This document shows positions 23,724 through 32,585 of a stretch of 64,000 nt of DNA, in pieces. Within the stretch, counting starts at the first letter, position 1; each line of letters begins with the position of its first letter. Source of the stretch: Vampirovibrio chlorellavorus. GTDB taxonomy: Bacteria; Cyanobacteriota; Vampirovibrionia; Vampirovibrionales; Vampirovibrionaceae. The notes below the pieces were generated by a model. The model had not been told where the DNA came from and did no database searches. It saw nothing but the letters and a program-made list of their open reading frames with translations. The DNA is taken from contig QFWI01000016.1 of assembly GCA_003149345.1 (NCBI GenBank), positions 186,001 through 250,000 of the forward strand, read 5' to 3'. Both the position numbers and the translations under genes were made by a program.

Positions 23724-26118
23724 CCTTGGTTGGTTCTCCGGTGGTTTGTTCTCCAAGATTGGACTTGGGTTGTGCTTGTGCTTGATTCAGGGCGTTATGC
23801 AGGGCCGTTTGATCCGGCAAACTGGTGTGTGGCAAGCGACGTCCCAGCTCTCGCATCATGTTTTGCTGGTATTCAATGCGGTTGTGCTGAATGCCTCGCA
23901 GCACGCGCACAAAGGTCTGCTTGATCTTGTAAATATCCTCAAAGGTGATGGGGCAGTTGTCAAACTGGCCGTCCTCAATGCGCTGCTGGATAATTTTATC
24001 AATGCGCTCTTCCACGGCACTGACCGAAGGCGTTTTGAGCGCCCGAACCGCCGACTCACAGGCATCGGCCAGCATGACAATGGCGGTTTCCTTGCTGGCC
24101 GGTTTGGGCCCGGGATAGCGGAATTGCGATTTATTCACGTTTTCCACGCCCTCTTCAATACAAGCCTTGTTGTAAAAGTATCCGGCGGTCAGGGTGCCGT
24201 GATGCTCGGTCATAAAACGCATCAGGACTTCGGGCAGTTTGTGTTGTTTGGCCATTTCAATGCTGTCACGAGGGTGGGCGGTAATCACCATTTTGCTGAG
24301 CCTGGGGGTTAGCTTGTCGTGCGGGTTTTCCACCCCGAAATAGGCCTGGTTCTCAATAAAAAACAGGGGGCGCTTCATTTTACCGATGTCGTGGTACAGG
24401 CAACCCACTCGGGTCAGCAGGGCGTTGGCGTCAATGGCCTCAGCGGCGGCTTCCGCCAGGGAGGCCACCATGAGGCTGTGGTGAAAGGTGCCGGGTGCCT
24501 CAAATTGCATCCGTTTGAGCAGGGGCTGATCGTGGTTGCCCAGCTCCATCAGGGTGTAAGGGGTAATCAGGCCAAACAGGGTTTCCAGCAGCGGAAGCCA
24601 GCCAATGGTCAGGATGCCGGATAAAACACCGCTGAAGAAGCTGAAACCCAGCATTTTTAGGTTGAACAGGCTCCAGTCCACTACATCAGCGGCGGCGGGG
24701 AGGCCGGAAGCGTCCACGTAGGCCGGGCGTAGCAGGCTCAGGGCCAGTAAAACCAGCATATTGGTGGCGCCCACATAAAAGCCTGCGTACATCAGTTTGC
24801 CCCGGTCGCTGAACTGAATGCGTTTGCCCACAATATAAATGCCCATGTAGCTGCCGAACAGCAGCACCGACAGGCTGGCAAAATCCGCCCGCAAGGTCAG
24901 GGCCAGCAGAAACACCAACAAGGTGGTGGCCAGCACACTTAAGAGGGGGGTCATAAAAATGGCCAGGCTGAGGGCGATTGTGGCCAAGGGGAAGGCGAAC
25001 AGCGGGATACGACCAAAGGCCCCGGCTTCTTGCAGGTTGAAGAAGACGGTGGTGAGCAAAATCAGCGTACTGATCAGGGCGGCGTAAGCGGGTCGAAAGA
25101 ACTGATGGTTCCGAAAGTTATACAGGTAGCTCCACAGGGTAAACACAAACAGCACATTCAACAGAAACACGCCCAACACGGCCACCCAGTTGCTGCTTCC
25201 CGAGAGTTTGCCCATGCGTTGCAAGGCGGCCAACTGAACGGCAGAGGCTTTTTCGCCTTTACTAATGATTTTTTCCTTGTTGCTGAAAACCTTGATTTCC
25301 GGTTGCTGGTTAATCTGGGCGCTGACCTCTTCCTGTTTACGCTTCATGGCAATTTCATCCAGAATCAGGTTCGGCTCCAGTGAGGCATCCAGCAAAAAAT
25401 AAACCAGTCCACGGTAGCCGGGGTTAAAGCCGGTCTCTGGAATGCTGTATTGCAGGGTGGCTCCCCGCTTCAGTTGCTCATCCGCTTCCGTAAAGCCCGC
25501 TTTCAGGATACGTTCCATACCAATGCGGCTGGCCAGGGTGATTTGCTCCCAGTCCTGGGCCGGAATGGGAGCGCTAAAATACTGCTTGTAAATGTTTTCG
25601 GAATTCGGCGCGTCGGCGGTTAGTTGTTGGTAGCGTGAATATCGGGTGGCGTCAGGGATCGCCGGATTGGTGGCCAAAGCGCCCAGCTCCTTGATCAGGG
25701 TATCCAATCCTCGGATAATATCCTGATTATGGGGCTCATCCGGCTGATAGATGGGCGGAATGGTTTGTCGGGCCCGGTCGATTTTCCGTTGGGTGGCTTC
25801 GCGATCCACAATTTCCATGCGACTGGTGGCATAAAAATCCGCCTGGCTGATCCCGCTTTTATCAATGTTTCGGGATCGCTGGAGGTAATCCACACTGATT
25901 AGCCCGGTCATCAGTACAATCAGCAGCAAACCAATGGCCACCGTAAGGCCGTTGGCAGAGAAAACGGTATGAATCACCCGTTTAAGCAGTTTGAGATGCC
26001 AGGGCAGACGCGCTTGCATCGAGTCCGGCAGGTGAGTGTCAGTATTTTCCTGTAGCAGCTTCAAAGCCGATATCCTTTTAGAGTGCTCTTTTTGAGCATT
26101 TTGACTGAAAAAACGCAC
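23716..26118 (-). CDS. pgpH: 7TM-HD cyclic-di-AMP phosphodiesterase (PgpH-type)
   Basis: An 800-residue membrane protein. It starts with a membrane helix (about 50-72) and an extracytoplasmic 7TMR-HDED domain. Seven transmembrane helices (about 310-520) follow, then a cytoplasmic HD domain with CLYHDIGKMKRP, ENPHDKLTPRLSKMVITAHP and TEHHGT. PgpH proteins hydrolyse c-di-AMP. The start is a GTG and not certain. It is the first gene of the pgpH-ybeY-dgkA operon, a widely kept order. Confidence 0.9.
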   Translation of the reverse strand: MRFFSQNAQKEHSKRISALKLLQENTDTHLPDSMQARLPWHLKLLKRVIHTVFSANGLTVAIGLLLIVLMTGLISVDYLQRSRNIDKSGISQADFYATSRMEIVDREATQRKIDRARQTIPPIYQPDEPHNQDIIRGLDTLIKELGALATNPAIPDATRYSRYQQLTADAPNSENIYKQYFSAPIPAQDWEQITLASRIGMERILKAGFTEADEQLKRGATLQYSIPETGFNPGYRGLVYFLLDASLEPNLILDEIAMKRKQEEVSAQINQQPEIKVFSNKEKIISKGEKASAVQLAALQRMGKLSGSSNWVAVLGVFLLNVLFVFTLWSYLYNFRNHQFFRPAYAALISTLILLTTVFFNLQEAGAFGRIPLFAFPLATIALSLAIFMTPLLSVLATTLLVFLLALTLRADFASLSVLLFGSYMGIYIVGKRIQFSDRGKLMYAGFYVGATNMLVLLALSLLRPAYVDASGLPAAADVVDWSLFNLKMLGFSFFSGVLSGILTIGWLPLLETLFGLITPYTLMELGNHDQPLLKRMQFEAPGTFHHSLMVASLAEAAAEAIDANALLTRVGCLYHDIGKMKRPLFFIENQAYFGVENPHDKLTPRLSKMVITAHPRDSIEMAKQHKLPEVLMRFMTEHHGTLTAGYFYNKACIEEGVENVNKSQFRYPGPKPASKETAIVMLADACESAVRALKTPSVSAVEERIDKIIQQRIEDGQFDNCPITFEDIYKIKQTFVRVLRGIQHNRIEYQQNMMRELGRRLPHTSLPDQTALHNALNQAQAQPKSNLGEQTTGEPTKDA

Positions 26119-26337
26119 TCAGGGCATTTTGCTTTGAATCATTTTAGCGTGGGCAACCCAATTCGTGGAGAAAAATCATATATCCGGCTTATACAGAATT
26201 TGCCGGGGTGAACGATAGTAGGACAGTAGCAGAGATGACGTGACCCAGAACGGAAGCTCTGAACCAGTGGGTTGTTCTTTAAATTACAAAAATCATTGCC
26301 AGTGGGTGATCCTAACAAGTGGAGTTGCAGTCATACT

Positions 26338-26541
26338 ATGGAAAATCCAATCATCCGGTCGACCCAACCGACCGAAAAGCCGCCGCAAGCCCAAGCGCTG
26401 TCCACCCCCAAAAGCCAGGCCGGGCAGGATTATTTTGTGGCTCAGTTTGATACGTCCGTGGAATTTTCAGCGATGAAGCGCTTGCAAGATCCCGCCAAAT
26501 ATAAAAAAGCCCAATTTCAGGCAAAGCTGTATCAAAAGTAA
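26338..26541 (+). CDS. Small protein of unknown function
   Basis: A 67-residue frame starting at an ATG with GGAG about 12 bases upstream. The N-terminal half is rich in Pro, Gln and Thr and likely disordered. The C-terminal half has QFDTSVEFSAMKRLQDPAKY and a basic tail. It shares the P-x-KY pattern and general build with the small protein at 22443-22628. No family is known to me. Confidence 0.5.
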   Translation: MENPIIRSTQPTEKPPQAQALSTPKSQAGQDYFVAQFDTSVEFSAMKRLQDPAKYKKAQFQAKLYQK

Positions 26542-26727
26542 GTGCCGCACGGATAATTCATAGCGCATGGGGCCTGAGGCAGGATGGCCTGAAATTGGGC
26601 TTGGCTTTTCGTCATTCTTGTCATAAGCACGCAAGGTCAGGACAAAACCTGCCTGGAGCCAGGGCGTACGATGCGTCCAATCTGAAAAACCGAACTGCCG
26701 ATAAAAACCGGACGATAAAAGCCGGAA

Positions 26728-26811
26728 TGGTGGGCGAGAAGGGACTCGAACCCCCACGGATTGCTCCACTAGTTCCTAAGACTAGCGCGTCTACCATTTC
26801 GCCACTCGCCC
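26728..26811 (-). tRNA. tRNA-Leu (anticodon UAG)
   Basis: A class II tRNA with acceptor stem GGGCGAG/CTCGCCC, long variable arm, T-loop GGTTCGAGTCC and anticodon loop CTTAGGA (anticodon TAG, read UAG). The 3' CCA is encoded. It lies alone on the reverse strand with a promoter of its own. Confidence 0.93.
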
Positions 26812-26835
26812 GGCGAATTCCTTGAGGTTGGTCTC

Positions 26836-26864
26836 ATTGTACGGGAGGCCATGCGTTTCGGCAA
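26836..26864 (-). promoter_or_regulatory. Promoter of tRNA-Leu(UAG)
   Basis: On the reverse strand TTGCCG (26864-26859) and TACAAT (26841-26836) with exactly 17 bases between, 25 bases before the tRNA. Confidence 0.65.
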
Positions 26865-26881
26865 CCAACCCGGTGGGCCCA

Positions 26882-27283
26882 CTATGCCAATGCGGTGTAG
26901 AAATGCTGGTAGAGGTGAACCTGGGTTTGGCAGGCATGGCAACGGTACCAGCCACAGTTCATTTCAACGCTCAGGCTAATCAGGCGGGTCTGGCAGTGGT
27001 GGCATGAAAAGCCTTCTGGTGGGCTTAAGTCCAGAGTGTCGAGTACCTTATCCTCAGTGCGGTCGGTTTTAGATCCTGTCTTGTGCCCTGTTTGGTGGCA
27101 GTGGTGGCAAAGCAGCACGATATTCTCCACCTCATCGGAACCACCCAGACTGCGGGGGATGCGGTGATGGTACTCAAACCCCCGGTGATAATTCTCCGGG
27201 CCTTGCGGTTGTTTGCCGCATTGCCTGCAACACAAGGCATCCCGGAGGTTCACCAGAAAGCAGACCCGGTTTGACAAGGGCAC
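26882..27283 (-). CDS. HNH endonuclease with C-terminal zinc ribbon
   Basis: A 133-residue protein with an HNH nuclease domain: C-x2-C (CCRQCG), the catalytic EYHHRIPRSLGGSDEVENIV and LLCHHCH. A second Cys-rich module follows (FSCHHCQTR ... YRCHACQT), which looks like a four-Cys zinc ribbon. It starts (GTG) 12 bases after the stop of the HerA-like ATPase, so the two are almost surely co-transcribed. HNH domains serve in restriction, homing and defence, and the ATPase partner suggests a DNA-acting pair. The target is unknown. Confidence 0.87.
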   Translation of the reverse strand: MPLSNRVCFLVNLRDALCCRQCGKQPQGPENYHRGFEYHHRIPRSLGGSDEVENIVLLCHHCHQTGHKTGSKTDRTEDKVLDTLDLSPPEGFSCHHCQTRLISLSVEMNCGWYRCHACQTQVHLYQHFYTALA

Positions 27284-27295
27284 GAGAAAGGCCTC

Positions 27296-28453
27296 CTAGG
27301 AACTTTCCAAAATAATTTTTTCCGGGCCCGGTTTGTCCAGATCGGCCAGGCGGGACTTCCGCAGCGGTTTGGGACTGCTGGTCGCCGGGGTGGAGCCCAG
27401 ACGTTCAATGACCTTGGTGGCCATGCGTTCTTCTTCTAAATCCTTGGCCAGCTTTTTATTTTCCTGTTCCAGTTCCCGAATGACCTGTTTCAGTCGGGCG
27501 ATTTCCGAATCTTCTTCCCGCTTTTGCACGGTCCGCTTATTAATTTCCTGAATGAGGGCCTTCATGGTGTCCTCCATCTGCCCGTCGGCCATGGCGCTGA
27601 AGGTTTGCCCGGCTTCCGGGGTGGCCCCGGCGTGTTTGCAGTGCCGCTTTCGGACTTTCAGGATGTGAGTCTCGCCTTTGGCGTAGTAATAAAACTCGCC
27701 GGGCTTCAGGGCTTTAATGGCGGCAAAGGAAATGCCCGCTTCATTCAAAAAGGGCTTAATGGCTTTATAGTCCTGTTCGGACTGAATGCCCCCGAACCAG
27801 AAGCGGTTGCACTGGCTCAAAATGTCCTTGCTCAGGCTGGCAGGCCGCTGGGTGGCCCACAGGCTATCGATGGCCCGTTTGCGGCCCCGTTTGGCGATTT
27901 TTTGAGAGGCCTGCACCGGATCAATGCTCTTCTTTTTACCCCGTTTGGCCGGAGAGCTTCCCCCTGCCATGCGCTGGGGGGCGTAAATTTGCGCTTCTTC
28001 CACTACCAGGCGGATTTTGGTGCGGTACTTCTGTTCCGCCTGAAACAGGCAGTCCACAATTAAGCCATATAGATGTTGCTGCTCCTCATCCAGATACTCG
28101 GATAAATCGAACACCGCCGACAGCCGGTTTTGCAACATGGCTTCAATATAGAGATCGATTCCCTCTTCATCCAGCGGCAAACTGCCGTGTTCGCCCCCGA
28201 TAATCAGCATGGGGTAGCGCTCAGCCAGGGTAAAGTGTTCGCCTTCCGGGTCGATGACCAGCACCAGGCAGCCATTTTCCAGGGTTTCTTCCAGCAAAAC
28301 CCCGGTTAAATAGGATTTCCCCATACCAGATGAAGCCAGAATCGCGTCCCGCTCGCCGGTAGTGGCAAAGCTGTCCAGTGGGATACTGAAGTTCTTGGAA
28401 ACCTGTAACGCTCTCTGTCCGGGGATGATTTGATTTTTCAAAAATCGGAACAT
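27296..28453 (-). CDS. HerA-like (DUF87) ATPase
   Basis: An ATPase of the HerA/FtsK superfamily. From the ATG at 28453, the Walker A is ASSGMGKS (40-47), Walker B with acidic pair is LVVEEAQIY (about 149-157) and the sensor-like WATQRPASLSKDIL is at about 199. Proteins of this kind form hexamers that pump or translocate along DNA. The C-terminus (about 300-355) is a charged coiled coil. Between Walker B and sensor an 18-residue basic unit is duplicated (AKRGKKKSID / AKRGRKRAID). It lacks a clear N-terminal HAS barrel. A longer frame begins at 28489. Confidence 0.85.
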   Translation of the reverse strand: MFRFLKNQIIPGQRALQVSKNFSIPLDSFATTGERDAILASSGMGKSYLTGVLLEETLENGCLVLVIDPEGEHFTLAERYPMLIIGGEHGSLPLDEEGIDLYIEAMLQNRLSAVFDLSEYLDEEQQHLYGLIVDCLFQAEQKYRTKIRLVVEEAQIYAPQRMAGGSSPAKRGKKKSIDPVQASQKIAKRGRKRAIDSLWATQRPASLSKDILSQCNRFWFGGIQSEQDYKAIKPFLNEAGISFAAIKALKPGEFYYYAKGETHILKVRKRHCKHAGATPEAGQTFSAMADGQMEDTMKALIQEINKRTVQKREEDSEIARLKQVIRELEQENKKLAKDLEEERMATKVIERLGSTPATSSPKPLRKSRLADLDKPGPEKIILESS

Positions 28454-28606
28454 AGGGTCATTATAGGTCAAACGAACACCACTGTGCATGGGGTAATTTC
28501 AGGGGCGTGGGCATAGATTGCTTGTTTTCTTTTCGGTAGGATGAAAGGTGGTTATTGTATAAAAAAGTTGTTGTATGAAAATGATGAATTTATAAAGGAG
28601 GCTACT

Positions 28607-28873
28607 ATGGCGGAGCCAAGAAGTGGTAATTTGCAAGTGGGTGGGATTCCTTGGTTGGCCCGAATGATTGACAAGGCCCGGCTGGAAGCCGCAGGCGAGA
28701 TTGAGCAATACGATCTGGAGTACCCTTGCCCCATGGATCGTGGTCTGTTGCGGGAGCTGAACGTGGATTCCGAAACCTTTCAGAAGATTGCCGTCTCTGC
28801 CACCACCGATGAACAGGTGTTGTTTGAGCTGGAGCGGATTGGGGCCAATTTACCGGGCAAGCCAGTCCAATAG
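28607..28873 (+). CDS. DUF5069 domain protein
   Basis: An 88-residue soluble protein. It shows GGIPWLARMIDKARLEAAGE, YPCPMDRGLLRELN and a helical end, the pattern I associate with DUF5069 proteins, whose function is not known. The ATG at 28607 has AAGGAGG five bases upstream, which decides the start over an earlier in-frame codon at 28541. It lies alone before the sdh operon. Confidence 0.8.
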   Translation: MAEPRSGNLQVGGIPWLARMIDKARLEAAGEIEQYDLEYPCPMDRGLLRELNVDSETFQKIAVSATTDEQVLFELERIGANLPGKPVQ

Positions 28874-29018
28874 CTTTAGTTCCCTGGCCTCTTTCCAGCC
28901 TTCTTTGAGAGAAATCACAGAAGCCTGTTTGGGCTTAGCATAATATGGAGCTAAAGGTTGCATCCAGTGCGATTCTTTTCGCACTCAACTGATTATTAAA
29001 TTATAGGAACTTTGAAGC

Positions 29019-29888
29019 GTGGCTACAACTGCAACGAGAAATCAGGGAACCGATCGCGTCGATGGGTGGCAAGTTGAGCCCATTCTGGCCGGTCTGGCTC
29101 TGGTCGTTTTCATTATTTACGCGACTTTCCGGGCATTGCAAAATGACCCCAGCCAATTCCCCGGCACTCATTATATTTCTCCTCTTTATACGCCTTATTT
29201 GCCGCACTGGGCGGAAATGTTCGGGTTGCACCTCCCCTTTCTGGAAAAAGTTCCCGGAAATGGCAACATGGGTTGGATTTTATCTCCGGCGTTATTCATT
29301 TTGTGGGTTCCTGCCGGTTTCCGGGCCACCTGCTATTTCTACCGTCGGGTCTACTATCGCTCCTTATTTACGGCGCCAGCGGCTTGCGCTGTGGACGTGA
29401 ATCCCAAAAGCCCCCTGATTGCCCTGTTGGGTAGCGGTAAAAAATATATGGGTGAAAAAGCCCTGCCCATGGTGTTAATGAATTTGCACCGGTACTTTTT
29501 CTATCTGGCGGCTGCTTTCATTGGCTTGCACTCCATTGACGTGATTTGCTCCTACTTCAGCCCCGGCTTTACCGGCATCCGGCTGGGGGTGGGGAGTTTG
29601 ATCATCACCCTGGACGTGGTTTTGCTGTCTCTCTATGTGTTCAGCTGTCACTCCTGGCGGCACATTCTGGGTGGGCAAATTGACTGCTTCTCCTCCTGCC
29701 CCATTAACGAGGCCCGTGGCCATGCCTTCCAGCGCCAGAGCATCCTGAACGCCAAGCACGGTCTGTTTGGCTGGGTTAGCTTGGGCTTTGTGATTGTGGC
29801 CGACATTTACTTAACCGCATTGTCCCGTGGTATCATTCCGGCCAACTTTGACCGGATTTTTGAATTTTCTTGGAAAGGTATGTTCTAG
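29019..29888 (+). CDS. sdhC: Succinate dehydrogenase membrane subunit (Sdh1-type cytochrome b)
   Basis: The membrane anchor of complex II. The 289-residue protein has five or six hydrophobic helices, conserved histidines (LHRYFFYLAA, GLHSID, SCHSWRH) that can bind heme, and a start (VDGWQVEPILAGLALVVFII) like the actinobacterial Sdh1 anchors. A single large subunit replaces the usual SdhC+SdhD pair. The GTG start has AGGA about ten bases upstream. It directly precedes sdhA, whose ATG begins at the next base after its stop. Confidence 0.88.
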   Translation: MATTATRNQGTDRVDGWQVEPILAGLALVVFIIYATFRALQNDPSQFPGTHYISPLYTPYLPHWAEMFGLHLPFLEKVPGNGNMGWILSPALFILWVPAGFRATCYFYRRVYYRSLFTAPAACAVDVNPKSPLIALLGSGKKYMGEKALPMVLMNLHRYFFYLAAAFIGLHSIDVICSYFSPGFTGIRLGVGSLIITLDVVLLSLYVFSCHSWRHILGGQIDCFSSCPINEARGHAFQRQSILNAKHGLFGWVSLGFVIVADIYLTALSRGIIPANFDRIFEFSWKGMF

Positions 29889-31706
29889 ATGAGCGTGACT
29901 TACGAAACACACACGCATGACGTACTGGTCATTGGGGCCGGTGGTGCCGGTCTGCGTGCCGCAATTGAAGTATCGGCCCAAGGCTTGTCTGTGGGGCTGG
30001 TCTGCAAGTCCCTGCTGGGGAAAGCCCACACCGTCATGGCCGAAGGGGGCGCCGCCGCCGCGCTGGGGAACGTCGATCCTCAGGATGGCTGGCAAACCCA
30101 CTTCAAGGACACCATGAAGGGCGGCAAGTTCATGAACAACTGGCGTATGGCCGAGCTGCACGCCAAGCAAGCCCCCGATCGCATCAACGAGTTGCAGCAG
30201 TGGGGCGCTGTGTTCGACCGGACCAAGGATGGCAAAATCAGCCAGCGGGCCTTTGGTGGACACACCTACAAACGTTTGGCCCACGTGGGTGACCGTACTG
30301 GCCTCGAAATGATCCGTACCCTGCAAGACAAAGGCGTTCACTCAGGCATTGACGTGTACATGGAATGCACCGTCAGCCAGCTGTTGAAAGACGGCGATGG
30401 CCGGGTCAACGGGGCCTTTGGCTACTGGCGGGAAAGCGGCCGCTTTGTGGTATTCAACGCCAAGGCCGTGATTCTGGCTACCGGTGGTACCGGCAAGGCC
30501 TGGAAGATTACTTCCAACTCCTGGGAATACACCGGGGATGGGCAGACATTGGCCTATGACGCTGGCGCTGATCTGTTGGATATGGAATTCATTCAGTTCC
30601 ACCCCACCGGGATGGTCTGGCCGCCCGGAGTGCGTGGCATTTTGGTGACCGAAGGCGTTCGGGGCGAAGGCGGTATCCTGCGGAACAAGGATGGCAAGCG
30701 CTTTATGTTTGATTACCTGCCGCCGGAAACCAAACACACCTTTGCGGAAACCGAGGAAGAGTGCGAGCGTTGGGTGAAGGCCACTTTGGCCAATGAGCAA
30801 ACCGACGCCCGTCGCCCACCCGAACTGTCTACCCGGGACAACGTGGCCAAGGCCATTTACTACGAGGTGCAAGCCGGTCGTGGCAGCCCACACGGTGGTG
30901 TTTTCCTGGATATCAGCTACCAGGATGCCGACCGCATCAAGCGCAAGCTGCCCAGCATGTACCACCAGTTCAAAGAGCTGGCCGATGTGGACATTACCAA
31001 GCAGCCCATGGAAGTGGGCCCTACCATGCACTACACCATGGGTGGGATTCGGGTGAACCCGGAAACCCAGATGACTGCTGTGCCCGGCTTGTTCGCCGCG
31101 GGCGAATGCGCCGCCGGTCTGCACGGGGCCAACCGTTTGGGTGGCAACTCCCTGTCGGATCTGGTGGTGTTTGGTCGATTGGCTGGCTTGGGCGCCGTGG
31201 AATTCGCCAAATCCGTGGAGGGTACACCCAAGGCCGATGAAGCCCAGGTCAAAGCAGCCGCTCAGGAACTGCTGGCGCCGTTTGAGCGTAAAGGCGAAGG
31301 CCCTTACGAAGTCCACCGTGATCTGCAAGAAGTCATGCAGCACAAAGTGGGCATCATGCGGACGGAAGAAGACCTGCAAAAAGCCCTGGTGGAACTGGAC
31401 GCTATTGAGAAGCGGGTGGCTAAGGTCTCCGTGGAAGGCTCTATTCAGTTCAACCCCGGCTGGCACCTGGCGCAAGACCTGAAGAACATGATTGTGGTCT
31501 CCAAAGCGGTGGCCAAATGCGCGCTGGAGCGTCGTGAAAGCCGTGGCGGCCACACCCGTGTGGACTTCCCCAATTACGATGAAAAACTGGCCAACGTCAA
31601 CGCCCTGATTCGCAAGGGCGAGGATGGCACGATGCAATACCGCACCGAGGCCACGCCGGAAATGCCCCCTGAACTGAAGAAGCTCTTTGAGGAGGAGAAA
31701 AAGTAA
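29889..31706 (+). CDS. sdhA: Succinate dehydrogenase flavoprotein subunit
   Basis: The catalytic subunit of complex II, which oxidises succinate to fumarate. The 605-residue protein has VLVIGAGGAGLRAAIE for FAD, the KAHTVMAEGG segment with the His that binds FAD covalently, and QFHPTG. The active-site regions GGHTYKR and CAAGLHGANRLGGNSL are also present. Length is normal. The stop codon overlaps the sdhB start (TAATG), so translation is coupled. Confidence 0.96.
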   Translation: MSVTYETHTHDVLVIGAGGAGLRAAIEVSAQGLSVGLVCKSLLGKAHTVMAEGGAAAALGNVDPQDGWQTHFKDTMKGGKFMNNWRMAELHAKQAPDRINELQQWGAVFDRTKDGKISQRAFGGHTYKRLAHVGDRTGLEMIRTLQDKGVHSGIDVYMECTVSQLLKDGDGRVNGAFGYWRESGRFVVFNAKAVILATGGTGKAWKITSNSWEYTGDGQTLAYDAGADLLDMEFIQFHPTGMVWPPGVRGILVTEGVRGEGGILRNKDGKRFMFDYLPPETKHTFAETEEECERWVKATLANEQTDARRPPELSTRDNVAKAIYYEVQAGRGSPHGGVFLDISYQDADRIKRKLPSMYHQFKELADVDITKQPMEVGPTMHYTMGGIRVNPETQMTAVPGLFAAGECAAGLHGANRLGGNSLSDLVVFGRLAGLGAVEFAKSVEGTPKADEAQVKAAAQELLAPFERKGEGPYEVHRDLQEVMQHKVGIMRTEEDLQKALVELDAIEKRVAKVSVEGSIQFNPGWHLAQDLKNMIVVSKAVAKCALERRESRGGHTRVDFPNYDEKLANVNALIRKGEDGTMQYRTEATPEMPPELKKLFEEEKK

Positions 31707-32491
31707 TGGCCCAGTCAGCGACTCATCAGACGTCCACCAGTAATGGGCAGGCCAAAACGGCTACTTTTCGGGTCTTCCGAGGCGATGCTCAGGGTGGGCA
31801 GGTTCAGGACTATCAGGTGCCCGTGGAGTCCGGCATGGTGGTGCTGGATGCCATGCACTACATTCAGGGTTTTGAAAGCCCTGATTTGGCGGTGCGCTGG
31901 AATTGCAAGGCGGCCAAGTGTGGCTCTTGCAGCGCAGAGGTCAATGGCAAGCCCAGCCTGATGTGCAAAACCCGGCTGGATCACCTGGATCTCAGCCAGC
32001 CTATCATGGTGCAACCCCTCAAGACCTTCCCCCTGATTCGGGATTTGGTGACCGACGTATCCTGGAACTACGAGGTGAACAAGACCATTCAGCCGTTCAC
32101 CCCGCCGGATGAAAATGCCAAGGATTGGCGTTACTTCCAAAACGATGTGGATCGCCCGCAGGAGTTTCGTAAGTGCATTGAGTGCTTCCTGTGTCAGGAT
32201 GTTTGCCATGTATTGCGGAATCACAACCAGAAAGAGCATTTCTACGGGCCTCGCTGGATGATCCGCTTGGCCAGTCTGGAAATGCACCCCATGGATCGGG
32301 CCGATCGCATTCCCTTCATTAAGGAAAAGGCGGGCATTGGTCTGTGTAACATTACCAAATGCTGCACGGAAGTCTGCCCGGAGGAGATTCGTATTACCGA
32401 TAACGCCATTATTCCGCTGAAAGAGCGGGTGGTGGATCGCTACTACGACCCCATGATGTGGTTCCTGCGGAAGTTGGGTTTTATTCGCTAA
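31706..32491 (+). CDS. sdhB: Succinate dehydrogenase iron-sulfur subunit
   Basis: Passes electrons from the flavoprotein to the membrane subunit. The 261-residue protein has the [2Fe-2S] set NCKAAKCGSCSAEV plus a later Cys (67, 72, 75, 87). The [4Fe-4S] set CIECFLCQDVC is at 157-167, and the third cluster set is GLCNITKCCTEVCPE (214-224). The order C-A-B is the Sdh1-type arrangement. A strong terminator follows, so the operon ends here. Confidence 0.95.
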   Translation: MAQSATHQTSTSNGQAKTATFRVFRGDAQGGQVQDYQVPVESGMVVLDAMHYIQGFESPDLAVRWNCKAAKCGSCSAEVNGKPSLMCKTRLDHLDLSQPIMVQPLKTFPLIRDLVTDVSWNYEVNKTIQPFTPPDENAKDWRYFQNDVDRPQEFRKCIECFLCQDVCHVLRNHNQKEHFYGPRWMIRLASLEMHPMDRADRIPFIKEKAGIGLCNITKCCTEVCPEEIRITDNAIIPLKERVVDRYYDPMMWFLRKLGFIR

Positions 32492-32523
32492 AGCCTGCTT
32501 CACACGTTTCTATTTCCAATAAA

Positions 32524-32558
32524 AACGCTCAGGTTGTATGGCCTGAGCGTTTTTTTTA
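32524..32558 (+). terminator. Terminator of the sdh operon
   Basis: ACGCTCAGG-loop-CCTGAGCGT followed by a run of T residues, with A residues on the left, so it also serves the convergent gene. Confidence 0.9.
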
Positions 32559-32585
32559 GGTTTTCCCTCAGGGAAGGGGTGTTTT

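Noticed and set aside
26728..28489. Genomic island inserted at tRNA-Leu
   Set aside because: No integrase, no repeat of the tRNA end and no composition shift is visible; the HNH-HerA pair is reported without claiming an island.
30342..31637. A 431-codon frame opposite sdhA, and similar long frames opposite clpX (45985-47331) and tig (43748-44950)
   Set aside because: All are antisense to strongly conserved genes and reflect codon bias; none has recognisable motifs.
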